The translations under genes and the position numbers were made by a program. Shown here one piece after another: positions 1 through 11,095 of a DNA stretch of 64,000 bases. The notes beneath the pieces are model-generated. The model had not been told where the DNA came from, made no database searches, and saw nothing but the letters and a program-made list of their open reading frames with translations. Within the stretch, counting starts at the first letter, position 1. Every line of letters begins with the position of its first letter. The stretch is from Saksenaea vasiformis B4078 (Eukaryota; Mucoromycota; Mucoromycetes; Mucorales; Saksenaeaceae): positions 58,181-122,180 of the forward strand of contig JNDT01001467.1 in the NCBI GenBank assembly GCA_000697055.1. Direction: 5' to 3'.

Positions 1-57
1 CAACAGCACAGTTGTCTGTGTCTTCAGCCCTCGAACCGTTGGCGGCGTTGTTACGGA

Positions 58-808
58 ATGTCCGGAAACCCCGGAAATCTGTGGTTCCACCACTTAAAAG
101 CCGCTTCGTTCCGGTTCTCAGCTGTGCTTAGCATACAACACTCTCCTACTCTCAGCATGACATTTTCCTGTGGTTATGAAATGGGTAAAGTCATTGTGGC
201 AAGACGTACGTGTGTGTGCTGATACTTAGTTCACAGAATCCGCGCCTGGCCATGTGGTCGTGCCACCTCTCCTGTCCAAAAAGATCTCCGTAACTAGTGC
301 AGGCAACACAAATCGTTGGTCCTTCTACGGCACGAGAAAAGAGATCTTGGACTGGTTGCGTGAACGCAAGGACATCGTCCTCGAGAATGCTGCTTTTACG
401 ACTAGCCAATCTAACGTCGTTCAGACCCATACTGAGATTGTGATCGATCTCCAGTACGTTGTCGATTCTGAGCAGTCTTACTACAACTATTTCCGATCGT
501 ACTTTGTCAGTGATTATGCCATTGAAAAGGTCAAGGTGGAGATTCGTCCTAGGATCGAAAACAAGGATAACATGATTATGACACTCTGTCGAGTTATTGT
601 TGCCAGTGGTGTTCGTATTGGAGACATTGTAGACCAACTTGATCGAGAATGGCATAAACCCGCAGCGAGTTACTATCAACAAGCGGTCGAACTGTTTAAC
701 GATGGACCAGCACCAGTGCAAGTGTTGGGTGCTGATGGACCTACCTCCATAGCGGTTGGCCAAGAGACACAACAGACACGCCCGCCACCAACTGAAGGCG
801 CACACTAA
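58..808 (+). CDS. hypothetical protein, two exons, 5' end uncertain
   Basis: I do not recognise this protein. The exon at 237-808 is open and ends in TAA. A 52-nt intron (185-236, gtaaag...cacag) joins it in frame to an upstream exon. The frame is open back to base 1, so the start may be the ATG at 58, 157 or 181, or may lie outside the window. From the ATG at 58 the product is 232 aa. The middle is a mixed alpha/beta region with an aromatic stretch (SYYNYFRSYF); the tail is Pro/Thr-rich and disordered. No signal peptide or membrane segment is visible. The spliced frame supports a real gene; the function is unknown. Confidence 0.5.
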
Positions 809-1180
809 AAACAACACATGATCTTTTCCCCTCCCATTCATTTTTACCCCACCTCATAAAGACCTTTGTACCCATTTGTCTCAGTTATATGGTTTGCTAT
901 AGTTATCAGAAGTTGATTGACTGACAGTTGAACAGCCCATCTACAGAGCACAACTTCTCGCATTTTTTTTGACAATAAAAAAATTAGTTGATACAACTAA
1001 ATTGTGCGGAGTGGGCATGTGTTGTGGTCGGTGAGAAGGATTCGCGGATTCAAACAATTTCAACCTGACGCTGGATAGGGCTGATGGGTGAAGGATCAGA
1101 TCAATCAACAGATGTGATTGCCTCGTGTGTTTTGTCTTGACACTGTAAGTAGGAGAGGAAACGAAATTGTTACGTATGGC

Positions 1181-1420
1181 ATGCTCGTTCATCTGATGAG
1201 GTCTGTATCCCGAGGCCGAAAAAAAAACGACTTGGTCATACGTTCAACAACTCGAACAGCTCAGCATGGAATAAAACATGCAGCAAGGATGAAGGAGGAC
1301 ATGTACCTAAGATTCAAGAGCAAGCTTGAGTCAGACGCTGTGACAAAGCAACAGAGACGTCTCATGCACAACTATATGACATCAGTAGAGAGGCAGGTAG
1401 AACCGCTTAATTTACGTTAG
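1181..1420 (+). CDS. possible small hypothetical ORF
   Basis: An 80-codon ATG-to-TAG frame, basic in the middle and helical towards the end (motif QQRRLMHNYMTSVERQ). A consensus 5' splice site (gtaagt) lies just upstream at 1145, so this may be the terminal exon of a longer gene. I recognise no family. It lies 80 bases before the next gene on the same strand. Confidence 0.2.
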   Translation: MLVHLMRSVSRGRKKNDLVIRSTTRTAQHGIKHAARMKEDMYLRFKSKLESDAVTKQQRRLMHNYMTSVERQVEPLNLR

Positions 1421-1500
1421 ACGTTTGGTTTTGTCATAGAACCACCATCCAGTTTCACAGGTTTTGCCCATTACTTAATACACCATTCAATATTTCCAAA

Positions 1501-2070
1501 ATGAATAGTACAATAGACGAAAACAATCGAAGAGCTGTCAATTCCGAGAACAGACGTTCACCGCAGCTTGATTTCAAAGAGGTCACTATGAATGATCAGG
1601 GTTCCCTTGCAAATGTCAGGCTACTTGGAAAATATTGTCGTACTGTTTCGCAAAGTCAGCGAGTCTTGCTATAGGTAGTGGATGGAAAGATCAACCAAAA
1701 AGATGGATCTCAGGGCAGTATCTTTTCTCTGATAAGCAAGGGCAAGGTGTTGACCAGGAGAAAAGTAGCTGCCGTCTTGCTAAACTTTATAACAGACCCG
1801 TATCATTTGCAATCTGCATTTTTCTTGAGATTGGCTGAGAAACGTCGGTTCGAAGGCAAGACCTTAAAAATCGAAGACTGTTTATGTCGGATAAAGAACT
1901 GTATGGTTCCAATCGCGGAGGTACAATTGCGCATAATAGGAATAGCCATCATGTCGCTATTGGGATCCACAGCTAGCGTATATTTCAAACAAGTAGCCAA
2001 AAGGACACAGTGGCTGCCTTCAGGCTCAATTAAACCAAATATGTATCGTGGAGTGAACGGATACCAATAA
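1501..2070 (+). CDS. hypothetical protein, two exons
   Basis: Two exons, 1501-1614 and 1675-2070, join in phase across a 60-nt intron (gtcagg...tatag). Unspliced, the frame would stop at 1672-1674. The product is 169 aa. It has a polar N-terminus (MNSTIDENNRR), then an alpha-helical body with a hydrophobic segment near the C-terminus (IIGIAIMSLLGSTASV) that could be a membrane helix or a buried helix. No family is recognised. The intron length fits the other genes here. Confidence 0.4.
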
Positions 2071-2894
2071 AGGGGCATGGAGAGGTACAGCTATTAGTTT
2101 CCCGCCTAAGGATTACTGTTAGTTTATGCTATTTTAGATAAACTATCCGTCCATGAAGGATATATCACTGACGAGAGGTATAAGTTTATTCACTTGTAAA
2201 GGAAATCATATGAAACATGATCCCCAACCTCACTGAGCCTTTCACATGCCACCTACCAGGACAGCGCCATTCAACACATAGGATCAAAGTATATCCTTGA
2301 ATTCACACATTATTAAAGGGCTATCACAGCTGAATGAACACGGTATGATGTGCGCGCAAGTATGTCTCCTTTTGTGAACGCAAAGTCTCTAATCAGATGT
2401 GCGCAAACCCACTCTCGTTAAACACGTCAAGATATAAATGAGAAAGCGCTAGTGTGACGGATAAATCCAGCTAATTCTAAACTTTATTGCTGCTTGCAGA
2501 TCTCCCGCTTTTTCTTTACTTGTGAAGCGATGACAAACCGCGCTAATGGCCGATTCTATTGGTTCCTGAATGGTTCACCTTTCAACACCGTTTCGCTGTT
2601 ATAAGCGGCATATTATGCTGCGGATATGCTGATGGACATCACTATATTCAGAGTATCCTTTACAGCTGTCATTCATCGAGATCCATAGCATGTCTTTTTT
2701 TTTCCTTTTGTCGAACTTTGATGGTGACTACAGTTTACAGGTTGATTTTTTTTGAACGCTTGGGAAAGGGGAACGTGTGAATCTGAGTTGTGTGTGTCAT
2801 TTTTACAAGCGCCGACATTGGGGGTACCACATAAAAAGGTGCGTGTCAGTCTTATCTTTTGATTCCCACACTCTCTTTTATTTCTTGTAAAAAT
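2071..2894. other. intergenic region with TATA-like box
   Basis: No convincing gene is seen. An A/T box (cacataaaaagg, about 2829-2840) lies some 55-65 bases before the ATG of the dehydrogenase gene and is a plausible core promoter. Confidence 0.4.
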
Positions 2895-4084
2895 ATGACA
2901 GGTAGACTTTCTGGAAAGGTAGCTATTGTAACTGGCGCAGCAAGGTAAGTCCTATTGATCTATGGCGGGTGTTTTCCTTATGTCTCGTATTAGCGGTATC
3001 GGTTTCGAAACAGCCGTTCTCTTTGGCAAGGAAGGAGCCAAAGTGGTGTGTGCCGACTTGAACGAGGAAGGTGCTGCCAAGACAGCCAAAAAGATCTGTG
3101 AACTCTTTGGAGAAAACAATGCCATCTCTGTCAAGACCGATGTGTCCAAGGAAGAGGATGTTAAGGCGTTGGTCGACAAGGCTGTTGACACCTATGGTAC
3201 GTGTGTGTTGTTGACACGGATGTGAAGGTCGCGTTGACAAAACCACATAGGAAAGCTGAACATCATGTTTAACAACGCTGGTATTATGCACCCTAAGGAT
3301 GACAATGCCTTGACAACAGAAGAACGCATCTGGTAAGCTTTTGTCGTTGATGTGGAGATATCTCTTGTAAACCAAATCTCTACAGGGATTTGACCATGGA
3401 TATCAACGTCAAGGGTGTCTGGTACGGTTGCAAGTATGCGATCCTTGCCATGCGTAAGAGTGGTGGTGGTTCCATCATTAACACAGCTAGTTTTGTCGCT
3501 TTGATGGGCGCAGCAACCCCCCAACTGGCTTGTAAGTTTGATCCTTTCTCATTGAGTCATGCAGATTTTAACTGGATATAATCAGACACCGCCTCCAAGG
3601 GTGCCGTTTTGGCTATGACGTATGTACAAAGTAGCCGTTTTATGTTTTTGAGGTAGCTCACCTAAATGGTTAGACGTGAATTGGCGATGGTTCATGCTCG
3701 TGAAAACATCCGTTTCAACTCGCTGTGCCCCGGTCCTATCCGCACGCCTCTACTAATGGACTTCCTTGATACCCCTGAAAAGAAACAAAGACGTCTGGTG
3801 CACGTCCCTCAAGGCAGATTTGGTAAAGAAACTGTATTTTTTTCTCAGTAACTTGACTAACGGATCCCTAGGTGAGGCAATCGAGCAAGCATACGGTGCA
3901 TTGTTTTTGGCATCAGATGAGAGCTCGTTTGTTACAGGTGTCGATTTCCGAGTCGATGGCGGTCTGGCATCAGCTTATGTGGTAAGATAGGATTTACTTT
4001 ATGTTTCACAGAGGATTGATTCGTCACTAGACTCCCGAAGGCGAACCTATTGGTACAGTTCCCAAGAATTTTGCTGAACAATGA
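2895..4084 (+). CDS. short-chain dehydrogenase/reductase (SDR)
   Basis: NAD(P)-dependent oxidoreductase of the classical SDR family; the substrate cannot be told from sequence. Eight exons: 2895-2944, 2994-3196, 3251-3332, 3386-3531, 3586-3619, 3674-3822, 3872-3981, 4031-4084. Seven introns of 49-54 nt all keep frame. The Rossmann glycine motif TGAASGIG is split by intron 1. NNAG follows in exon 3. The active-site Ser lies in exon 4, and Tyr and Lys (YTASK) are created at the exon 4/5 junction. The PG(P)IRTP segment and the C-terminal VDGG are typical of the family. The tail (TPEGEPIGTVPKNFAEQ) resembles glucose or ribitol dehydrogenase-like SDRs of fungi. No targeting signal is visible, so it is probably cytosolic. 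Confidence 0.93.
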
Positions 4085-4414
4085 TCGTTACATTTTACCA
4101 AATAAAGCACAGTGTGAATTTTTTCCATCCTTTGAAATGTTCCGTGTGTAACATACGAGATAAGAAAAACGTCAGTCCAGTGAGATACGCTTTTGACTTC
4201 CGTCAGGGCTTTGTAAATGACAGAAAATGGAATGTCAATGTTGTGCAACCATAAAGACAGCCCTATTTTACCATGCAGCCTCATTATGATTCGGATACTT
4301 GCACGCACACACACTGTTTTTCTTTCTACAGTTTGTATTCCCAAATCAGTAAAATAGGGAAATGAGTCACCACGGTATCCAGGCAGCGTGATCTACCCTA
4401 TTACTCTCGATAAG

Positions 4415-4751
4415 ATGAACGAGTGGATCCGTCGAGACGATGCACGGAATGCAATTGGTTCGTTTTCTTCTTTCATTTTTCCACGCCAGATCTGTAAGTA
4501 GCGTGTCTCTTGATGCATTCCGAGCATCGGTACTGAAAGCGATTGGGACAAGTGTTATCAGACTTATCGTCGTGGGTTTAATTCGAGATATTCACTACTT
4601 CACACGCAAGTTTCGTAGGAAGACTAGATCGTTACACGGTAAAAATGAAAATGAACAGTTGATGCCTGACAGTCGAAGGGTTCACGATCTTGTAGAGAGA
4701 GCATATAACAGCTATCCTTCTATTGACAACGCGACTTCGTCAGCTGTCTGA
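4415..4751 (+). CDS. small hypothetical protein
   Basis: The frame with ATG at 4415 (MNEWIRRDDARNAIG) ends at a consensus donor. A 46-nt intron (4494-4539, gtaagt...aaag) joins it in phase to 4540-4751, giving 96 aa. Upstream the same frame stays open to about 4363 with coding-like sequence, so an extra 5' exon is possible. A moderately hydrophobic stretch (VIRLIVVGLI) precedes a basic segment. I recognise no family. The gene lies between the SDR and CDC123. Confidence 0.4.
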
Positions 4752-4938
4752 TTACACCCTACTGCTTTAACAGCCCTCTTCGTGCTTGGAGTAGTAAGAA
4801 AACGTAATAAAGGGAACACCTTTGGATTTGTCGACAGAAAGCAATTCACACGGTAGGTATCCAAAGTCCGGTGACTTGTATCGAGATCTGTATATACGAC
4901 TGCCGTTCAAACGAATATAGGATCTCGGTATTACGACC

Positions 4939-6312
4939 ATGCCTGTACCGATCGCTCAACCAGAAGAGACTCCATGTGAAGATCTCCAATTACCTACGCT
5001 CACGCAAGAGGATGTCATGCGTTGCTCCTTCTCGGCCTGGTATGACAAATTGCGCGATTGTACTTTCAAATCCAAAGTGATCGCATTACCGAGCGCTTTC
5101 ATCGATTACTTGAATGCCGATACCATTTTCCTTCCCAGCGATGGGTAACTTTACAAATCGATCGGCAATGGAAGATTAATGCTGCCTATTACAGACAACC
5201 ACAGTCTTGCACGATCGAAGAATTAGACGACGAAGAAACGTCATTCTCGGACGACGAGCAGAGTGAAGATCAGGTACAATGTCATGTTCCCCTTTAACAG
5301 TGGCAGCCGACTAAACCTCCTGTTTTAAGATACCACGCTTTCCCGAGATTGAGGAGGCGATCAGGGAAGCAGTGGAAGAGTTTGATGGCGCTGTGTTCCC
5401 AAAAATGAACTGGAGTTCACCAAGGGTAAATAGCGGCAAGTTGCAGGGTCCACCACTAACTATGCCTGTACAATAGGATGCAGCTTGGATTTCAGCTACA
5501 CAAACATTAAAATGCACTTCTCCATTTGACGTCTTTCTCCTGTTGAAATCATCAGACTTTATAAATCATGACCTCAATCACGCGTTGGATCAATGCGACT
5601 CGGCATCCTCTCGACCAACATTTGAACTTATTCTTCGAAAATGGTATGATTTGCAACCATCCATGGAATTTCGATGTTTTGTCAAGAACAAGGAGTTAAT
5701 TGGTAAGTGACAGATGAAAAAGCACGGAAACTTTGACCATGGCTATTTAGGCATATGCCAACGCGATGTCAATTACTATCAGTTCTTACAAACTATGCGC
5801 GATGATTTGGAAACCATGATACATAACTTTTTTGAAGATCGTATTCGCAATACATTCGAGAGTGATAATTGCAAGTACCTTTTTTCATACGAGACGCTTT
5901 TACTTACTCATTTCATAGATGTCTTTGATGTATATATTCCACGCAGCCAGAGAAAGGTCTGGCTTGTGGATTTCAACCCGTTTGCAACAACCACGGATGG
6001 ATTATTGTACAGCTGGATTGAACTGGCATCCTGTAAGCATGATCATACCCTCTTCTGACGCAACCTAACGTTTGTTTTTTTTTTCCTGAAGTTGATGTGA
6101 ATTCACAAGAATCCGAGTTTCGCATCATTGAATCGCAAGCAGAAGCAGGTGCTTACGCATCCAACGCGCCTAGATTTGCCACAAACATGGTACCCAGGGA
6201 CGTGATTGACATTTCAGATGGAAAATCAATTGCAGAGTTTGCTGAAGAATTCCAACGAGCAATGACATTGTCTGCTGGAGGACAAGATAGTGACACGGAG
6301 GATTCAGAATAA
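4939..6312 (+). CDS. CDC123: CDC123 (D123 family), eIF2 assembly factor
   Basis: Cdc123 family proteins are ATP-grasp-like chaperones that promote assembly of translation factor eIF2 by acting on its gamma subunit in the cytosol. Seven exons: 4939-5144, 5195-5273, 5330-5425, 5477-5702, 5751-5870, 5919-6032, 6092-6312; 353 aa. The N-terminus has the family pattern around the Trp-Tyr helix (FSAWYDKL) and LPSAFIDYL. The conserved core FDVYIP...KVWLVDFNPF lies near residues 245-263 and carries the metal/ATP-binding Asp and Asn. An acidic loop (EELDDEETSFSDDE) and an acidic tail are typical. Intron 5 (5871-5918) has a GC donor (gcaagt). It is 48 nt and stop-free, so an ORF caller would read through it, but splicing restores the conserved block. 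The start is the first in-frame ATG before the conserved region. Confidence 0.95.
5871..5918 (+). other. GC-AG intron in CDC123
   Basis: Donor T|gcaagtacc, acceptor catag. Removal joins ESDN to YVFDVY, matching the family. Without splicing the protein would gain 16 unrelated residues in a conserved region. Confidence 0.8.
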
Positions 6313-6376
6313 ACCATCTTTTTTTTTCTTTTTGCATCGTTTCAACGCGTACATTTCGAACATCAAATGAAATACA

Positions 6377-6828
6377 TCATTCCTTGGCGGTATCTTTTGC
6401 ATCTTTTTCGGTCACAACGTCCACTGATGTTAACCATGGTAGCGGGTTTTTGTTGTACATTGGCCACGGAGGTAAGACCGCCTAAGAGAGATAGATAGAC
6501 ATGTTAGTTACAGACAGAAAAGGAAAAAAAAAAAGCCAAGGGACTTACGAGAACGGCTGCGACTAATCCAATAGCGAAGATACCTAATGTGATCTGGAGC
6601 GATTGCAGCGCGTAACCTACGACGAATGCAACCACCTGCAAGTCTGTGTCAAAAAAAAAGTTTAAATGGCTTGCATAAGTCTTACACCAGACACTGCAAG
6701 GATGTAATGGATGAGTTGCTCGGCACGTTGCTGTCCCTCAAAATCCTAGATGAATCGGTGAGATGGTTTATATTAGTCTTGTTTATCGTTTTTACAATGG
6801 TGCATTCAAGTAAATCGGCTACGGTCAT
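6377..6828 (-). CDS. SPC1: signal peptidase complex subunit 1 (SPC1/SPCS1)
   Basis: Small accessory subunit of the ER signal peptidase complex. Four short exons on the minus strand: 6828-6796, 6745-6686, 6635-6549, 6481-6377. Introns are 50, 50 and 67 nt and every junction is in phase; 94 aa. Exon 2 begins with the family pattern DFEGQQRAEQL. Two hydrophobic helices follow (ILAVSGVVAFVVGYALQ and ITLGIFAIGLVAAVLAVL). The hallmark LPPWPMYNKNPLPWL lies after them. The C-terminus is short and charged. The start ATG at 6828 gives an 11-residue first exon (MTVADLLECTI), and that choice is the least certain part. It converges on CDC123, with 64 bases between the stop codons. Confidence 0.88.
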
Positions 6829-7080
6829 CGCGTTTAGAAAAAGAGTAGGTGATTATGGTCAGCGCCCAAATTCTAGGCGAGTTCGACACGTCTGGGAGTG
6901 AACCAGCCAATAGATTTGCTCATACGTGGACCTTATGGCATGGTCGGCCAATGATGACTCTCCATTGGGGCCAAACTTTAATCTCAAGCCGGCCATATGC
7001 TTGAACCACGCTGCCAGGCAGTAGCGACTAGTTCATACGGGACCATAGTATCTTCCACTATTTTGTGTGCCTTTAACAGC

Positions 7081-7096
7081 ATATATATATATATAT
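7081..7096. repeat. (AT)8 microsatellite
   Basis: Eight uninterrupted AT units in intergenic DNA. Confidence 0.9.
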
Positions 7097-7366
7097 GGTT
7101 ATCTATCAACAATTTCAACTTTCGATTCACCCTTTCCATTGCATGGATTTTTTGAAAGTCTCCGAAAATCATGTTCAGTGCGAAACAGCACTGCCGATTA
7201 TTTCTTCTTTTCTATTTACTTTCAGCAGAGATACTAACAATGCTGATATATGGAATTAAAAAAAAGAAAGAAAGAATGTAGTTTATTTCTCCAACTTGGT
7301 TAATTCCCCAAGTCTCGACGGATCTCTTATGACTTGTGGCAACATCCCCGTCGCACCACATATGTT

Positions 7367-7367
<1 letters not shown>

Positions 7368-7436
<69 letters not shown>
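7368..7436. repeat. (TAC)23 microsatellite
   Basis: Twenty-three perfect TAC units. The overlapping frame would encode poly-Tyr, but no gene structure supports that. The perfection suggests recent expansion. Confidence 0.95.
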
Positions 7437-7438
<2 letters not shown>

Positions 7439-8537
7439 AGTAGCCAGCCCGCCGCATAATCATCCGATGTCCTCTGCATGGACGACGTACTGGAAACCCG
7501 TTCTACATGATGCTTTTTGTTTGCCGTTGATAAGCGCTAGCAATTCCGTCGTTCCTTGTAGAATGTGCCTGGTGCGGATAACTGGTGCGGATAGCTGGAC
7601 CCTGATGACAACTATCCGTACTGACGTCATTTTAGTGCTTTCGATCTGTTGCTTAACGACATCCGTGCTGCTTGAAGCCGTTTTTTTATAGTCTAGGTTG
7701 TTCTGGTTACTTATTATAAAGTTCTTTTGCTGGTGGTCAACCTCATTCACGTAGCTGTATGTACTATGGATGACGAGTTCGGTTACTGCAATCATTTCTC
7801 TACTGGCAGGATAACTTGATCATATCTTCGCGCTCTTTTTGACCTATTTTGAATAGGGAAGGTGCTGGCACGGCTAGCCCTTATTTCTTGTTCCACGCTC
7901 AAGTTTCCGACAATAGGAAGGGCATGAATTCATACAAAGTTGCCTTAACTTCGGCACAATGCATTCTGTTTACATTGACGTATATCTGTGTGGTATTGAT
8001 TTCCTTCTTATTTATCTATTTAAGGTCAATTTATTTGGACAGCATTTCTAGGACACTGATATGAAATAGTGCTATATCAGGCTGAAAGTATTAGTAACGA
8101 CCCGCCATTTCTTCTACTATTTCGTTTACAACTCTCCCTTTCTCTCTCTCTCGCCCAGTCTCACGCTCCGTCTGCCATGTTTGACTCTAGGGATAATGAC
8201 GTCTTTTTAGGAAATAAACAAAAAACGGACACTAGGGCTTCATCCTAGTGAGAATATTCGCATATGTTATTCATCTTCTCCTTGTTGCCAAAGTTCATGT
8301 CTTGACATCATCATCTTAATTTAGCGAGGTTCTATCTTTAATCGAAGAGGATGAACCATCTCGGTTTAATCTAAATTGAAATTTAAAAGGCGAAGTTGCT
8401 ATGCGCATAATTCTGCAATACAGAATGGATGAAATGAATCTTTTCTTTTTTTGAACGCGGTGAATAATGGAACTGAACAACACTAGCTAGTGCAAGTCTC
8501 GTCTCGGGAAATTCTATTTGGAACCCTACCTTTTTAC

Positions 8538-8554
8538 ATAATATATAAAAAGGG
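8538..8554 (+). promoter_or_regulatory. TATA box of the aspartic protease gene
   Basis: The sequence ataatatataaaaaggg lies about 75-90 bases before the ATG at 8627. A T-rich stretch sits between them. This is a canonical strong core promoter for a highly expressed secreted product. Confidence 0.6.
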
Positions 8555-8626
8555 ACAAATTTTGGTTGTTTTTTTATTTTTATTTTTTATTTTTTTTTGC
8601 TGTTGTCCATTACAAAACCACAAACA

Positions 8627-9954
8627 ATGAAACTAATTCTGTGCGGTATATTCATAAATGCCGTCTATGGAGCTGTTATCAACAATGAACCTTTCACGTA
8701 AGAAGAAGACTTGCGTAGTATATATGTTCTTTCTCTCGTTTTTAGTCTTCAACTACAGAAGAAAGATGGTCGAGTGCTTACAACGCCGGAACGCCTTGAA
8801 CGAACTCTAGCAAAATATGGAATGATGGCGGCTTTACCAGGCGGCAATACTGTTGCCCTTTCAAGCGGTTACATTGATGTCGAGGTATATATAAAAAAAT
8901 ACAAAGCGTTATGTAATGCTGGGTTCCTTTATGTCAGTATGTCGGGTTAGCAGGCTTTGGTACCCCTCCGCAATACTTTAGTATGGATTTCGACACTGGA
9001 AGCTCGGATATTTGGGTTCCTTCCACTGCCTGTGCATGGTGCGGTAATCATCCATTGTTCAATCCAAATGCATCTTCCACGTTTAAGCAAATCAATGGAA
9101 ACCGGACGTGGCAACTACAGTATGGTGATGGTTCCACAGTTATTGGTCAATCGGGAACAGATACGGTAACTCTTGGTGATCTCAAATTATCGGACCAAAT
9201 TTTAGGTTTGACCTTGATGGAATCGGAAGATTTGGTGCAAGATCGTTATGTCGATGGCATATTCGGTCTCGGGTTCCCGGCAATTTCCCTTACGGGTGTC
9301 AAAACTCCCGTCCCCGTGGCCATGCGCGAACAAAAGCTTATCCCCGAAGCTATTGTGAGCTTTTGGTTTGGCCGCGCAGCAAGCGGAGGAGAAGGCGAAG
9401 TGGTAATTCCTTTTTTTTTTAAAAAAAAAAAAAGAAAGGCTGAATAGAAGATTATCTAGATGTTTGGTGCTTCCAATCCCGCTCATTATAGAGGCGAACT
9501 TAGATATGTTCCGGTGACGGATCAGAAATACTGGCAAGTAGATCTTACGGATATTCTTTTTGATGATCAATCCCTCATGAATGGCACCACTGCCACCATC
9601 GGAGCCGTCATGGATACCGGCACCACGTTGATCGTGTTACCAACGCAGATAGCACGTCGATTCCATGCCAATATACAGGGTGCTCAGTACGATGCTCAGT
9701 ATGGTTGGCGCATTCCTTGCACGTCGACAACCACCAACAGATTGACGTTGAAACTTGGCCAGGACAATTTCCCAATCACTGTCCAGCAGCTTACTCGAGA
9801 ACGACCTCCTGCCGACGGTTCTAATCTATGTTTTTCCGGCGTTGCCGAAGCCCCTATCCCACTTGCCATTATTGGCGATACGTTCTTAAGAAGTTATTAT
9901 TCTGTGTATGACTACGATAATGCTCGTGTAGGCTTGGCCCCCGCCTTGCCATAG
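8627..9954 (+). CDS. secreted pepsin-type aspartic protease
   Basis: Extracellular A1-family endopeptidase, similar in layout to zygomycete rhizopuspepsins. Four exons: 8627-8697, 8746-8884, 8938-9402, 9460-9954; 389 aa. A signal peptide (MKLILCGIFINAVYG) starts the protein. A propeptide ending in a KYG-like motif follows. The first catalytic Asp is D89 in DTGSS and the second is D277 in DTGTT. The flap Tyr is Y132 in QYGDGS. The C-terminus has IIGDTFLRSYYSVYD, typical of the family. Intron 3 (9403-9459) contains a T-run followed by an A-run. The upstream TATA box fits strong inducible expression. Secretion is inferred from the signal peptide and the absence of any membrane or GPI segment. 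Confidence 0.95.
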
Positions 9955-10014
9955 GCTTTTCGAATTTCAATTCTTTTCTTTTTTTTTTTTATAAACTTGG
10001 CTTTTTTTTGTGTG

Positions 10015-11095
10015 TTAACGACGTTTTTGTTGTTGGGCTGCCTTAATTTTTTGGCGTACAGAGAGTTCTTTTTTCTCTTGCACAGCTTCTTTCTTTGTGA
10101 TGACTGTCTTCCCGTATTTTTGCAAAAGCCGTTCCTCGACACGATCCAGATCCCATACGTGAGGCGTAATCAGTACATTTTCTTTTTCTGCCAGAAATAG
10201 CTTGTTAAAATCCTGCGGCTGCCCTGGCTGTCCGGCACCAGGCATGACGCCAGGCATAGCTCCCATAGCCGCTACATCGACACCGGCCGCTGTTTCAACA
10301 TATATCAGCGAGGAATAACAAACCACACTGACTTACCGTTGTTGTCACCAAGAATCAAGGCAAATACACTTCCGAGACCGAACAGATTCAAAAAATACCA
10401 TGAAAGCGACGACACCCAAGTGACATCCATATCACGCGTATCAACCCCACTTTGTAACATCGTCTTAAATCGAGGCGTGAGAGGAAACGGCAATTTGACT
10501 ATACACACGAATGACGATGAATGAATGAAACGTCCTTCCTTCCCTTGATGCGACACTTACTCACGACGAATCCTTGGAAAAAGAAATTGACCCATCCCAT
10601 AATCACCATTTGAGGTACCATGTTCATTAACTGTTTCTTCATGCCTTCCATCATGCCTTCCATCATATCCGGATCCGTCATGGGGTTAGGTGCCGGTGCA
10701 CCCTCCTTCGCCGCATCTGGATTTTTCAAGTAATTTCCGTCCTCAAAAGCCTTTGCCAAGTACTGTTTACGGCTGACAAAAGCGTGTTGTGGAATGGCGT
10801 TTCCGAATGTTCGTAGCCTCATACCTCGCAAAAGCGCTTTACTGCAAAACTATGCGTCAGAAACACACAAAACCCGGGTGCAACAAACAAGAATACTTGC
10901 GATTCACGTATCGCCTTCAGTTGAGGCTTTCGTGGTGCTCCCGTAATAAGCATGGTGATGTGATGACGAAGAATACCGACAAGCAACATCACAATCATGA
11001 TGGGTATAAGCACCCAATCTCTAATGGCTGGAAAGAAACAAATGAGCAAAAGAAAAGCAAAAATCCCATCAAGACATACCAGGATCTAGTATCAT
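10015..11095 (-). CDS. EMC3: ER membrane protein complex subunit 3
   Basis: EMC3 is the YidC/Oxy1-type core subunit of the ER membrane complex, which inserts tail-anchored and multi-pass proteins. Five minus-strand exons: 11095-11080, 11027-10901, 10841-10561, 10498-10337, 10289-10015; 286 aa. The N-terminus [19 protein letters not shown] holds the first membrane helix. The conserved [13 protein letters not shown] loop precedes the second helix. [11 protein letters not shown] and [15 protein letters not shown] mark the third. The tail contains [17 protein letters not shown] and is basic at the end. Intron 2 (10842-10900) uses a GC donor (gcaagt); only this junction gives the conserved [13 protein letters not shown]. 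The start rests on the first Met of the family motif; an additional 5' exon cannot be excluded. Confidence 0.94.
10842..10900 (-). other. GC-AG intron in EMC3
   Basis: Minus-strand donor GAATC|gcaagt and acceptor ttgcag. The alternative GT donor two bases further in does not keep the conserved frame with the best acceptor. Confidence 0.7.

Larger units (their letters stand above)
6829..8626. other. intergenic region
   Basis: No supported gene. It contains simple repeats, A/T-rich tracts and the promoter of the aspartic protease. Confidence 0.5.

Noticed and set aside
3..130. Possible C-terminus of a gene entering from the left (frame ending LKSRFVPVLSCA, TAG at 128-130)
   Set aside because: Open and plausible, but the overlapping frame continues in phase through the 185-236 intron into a long exon, which is stronger evidence. 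Without the upstream sequence the two cannot both be called.
7296..7691. 131-aa frame with a poly-Tyr run
   Set aside because: Produced by the TAC microsatellite; no promoter, splice or homology support.
9410..9433. T-run followed by A-run resembling a terminator hairpin or element end
   Set aside because: It lies inside intron 3 of the aspartic protease; homopolymer runs are common in introns here.
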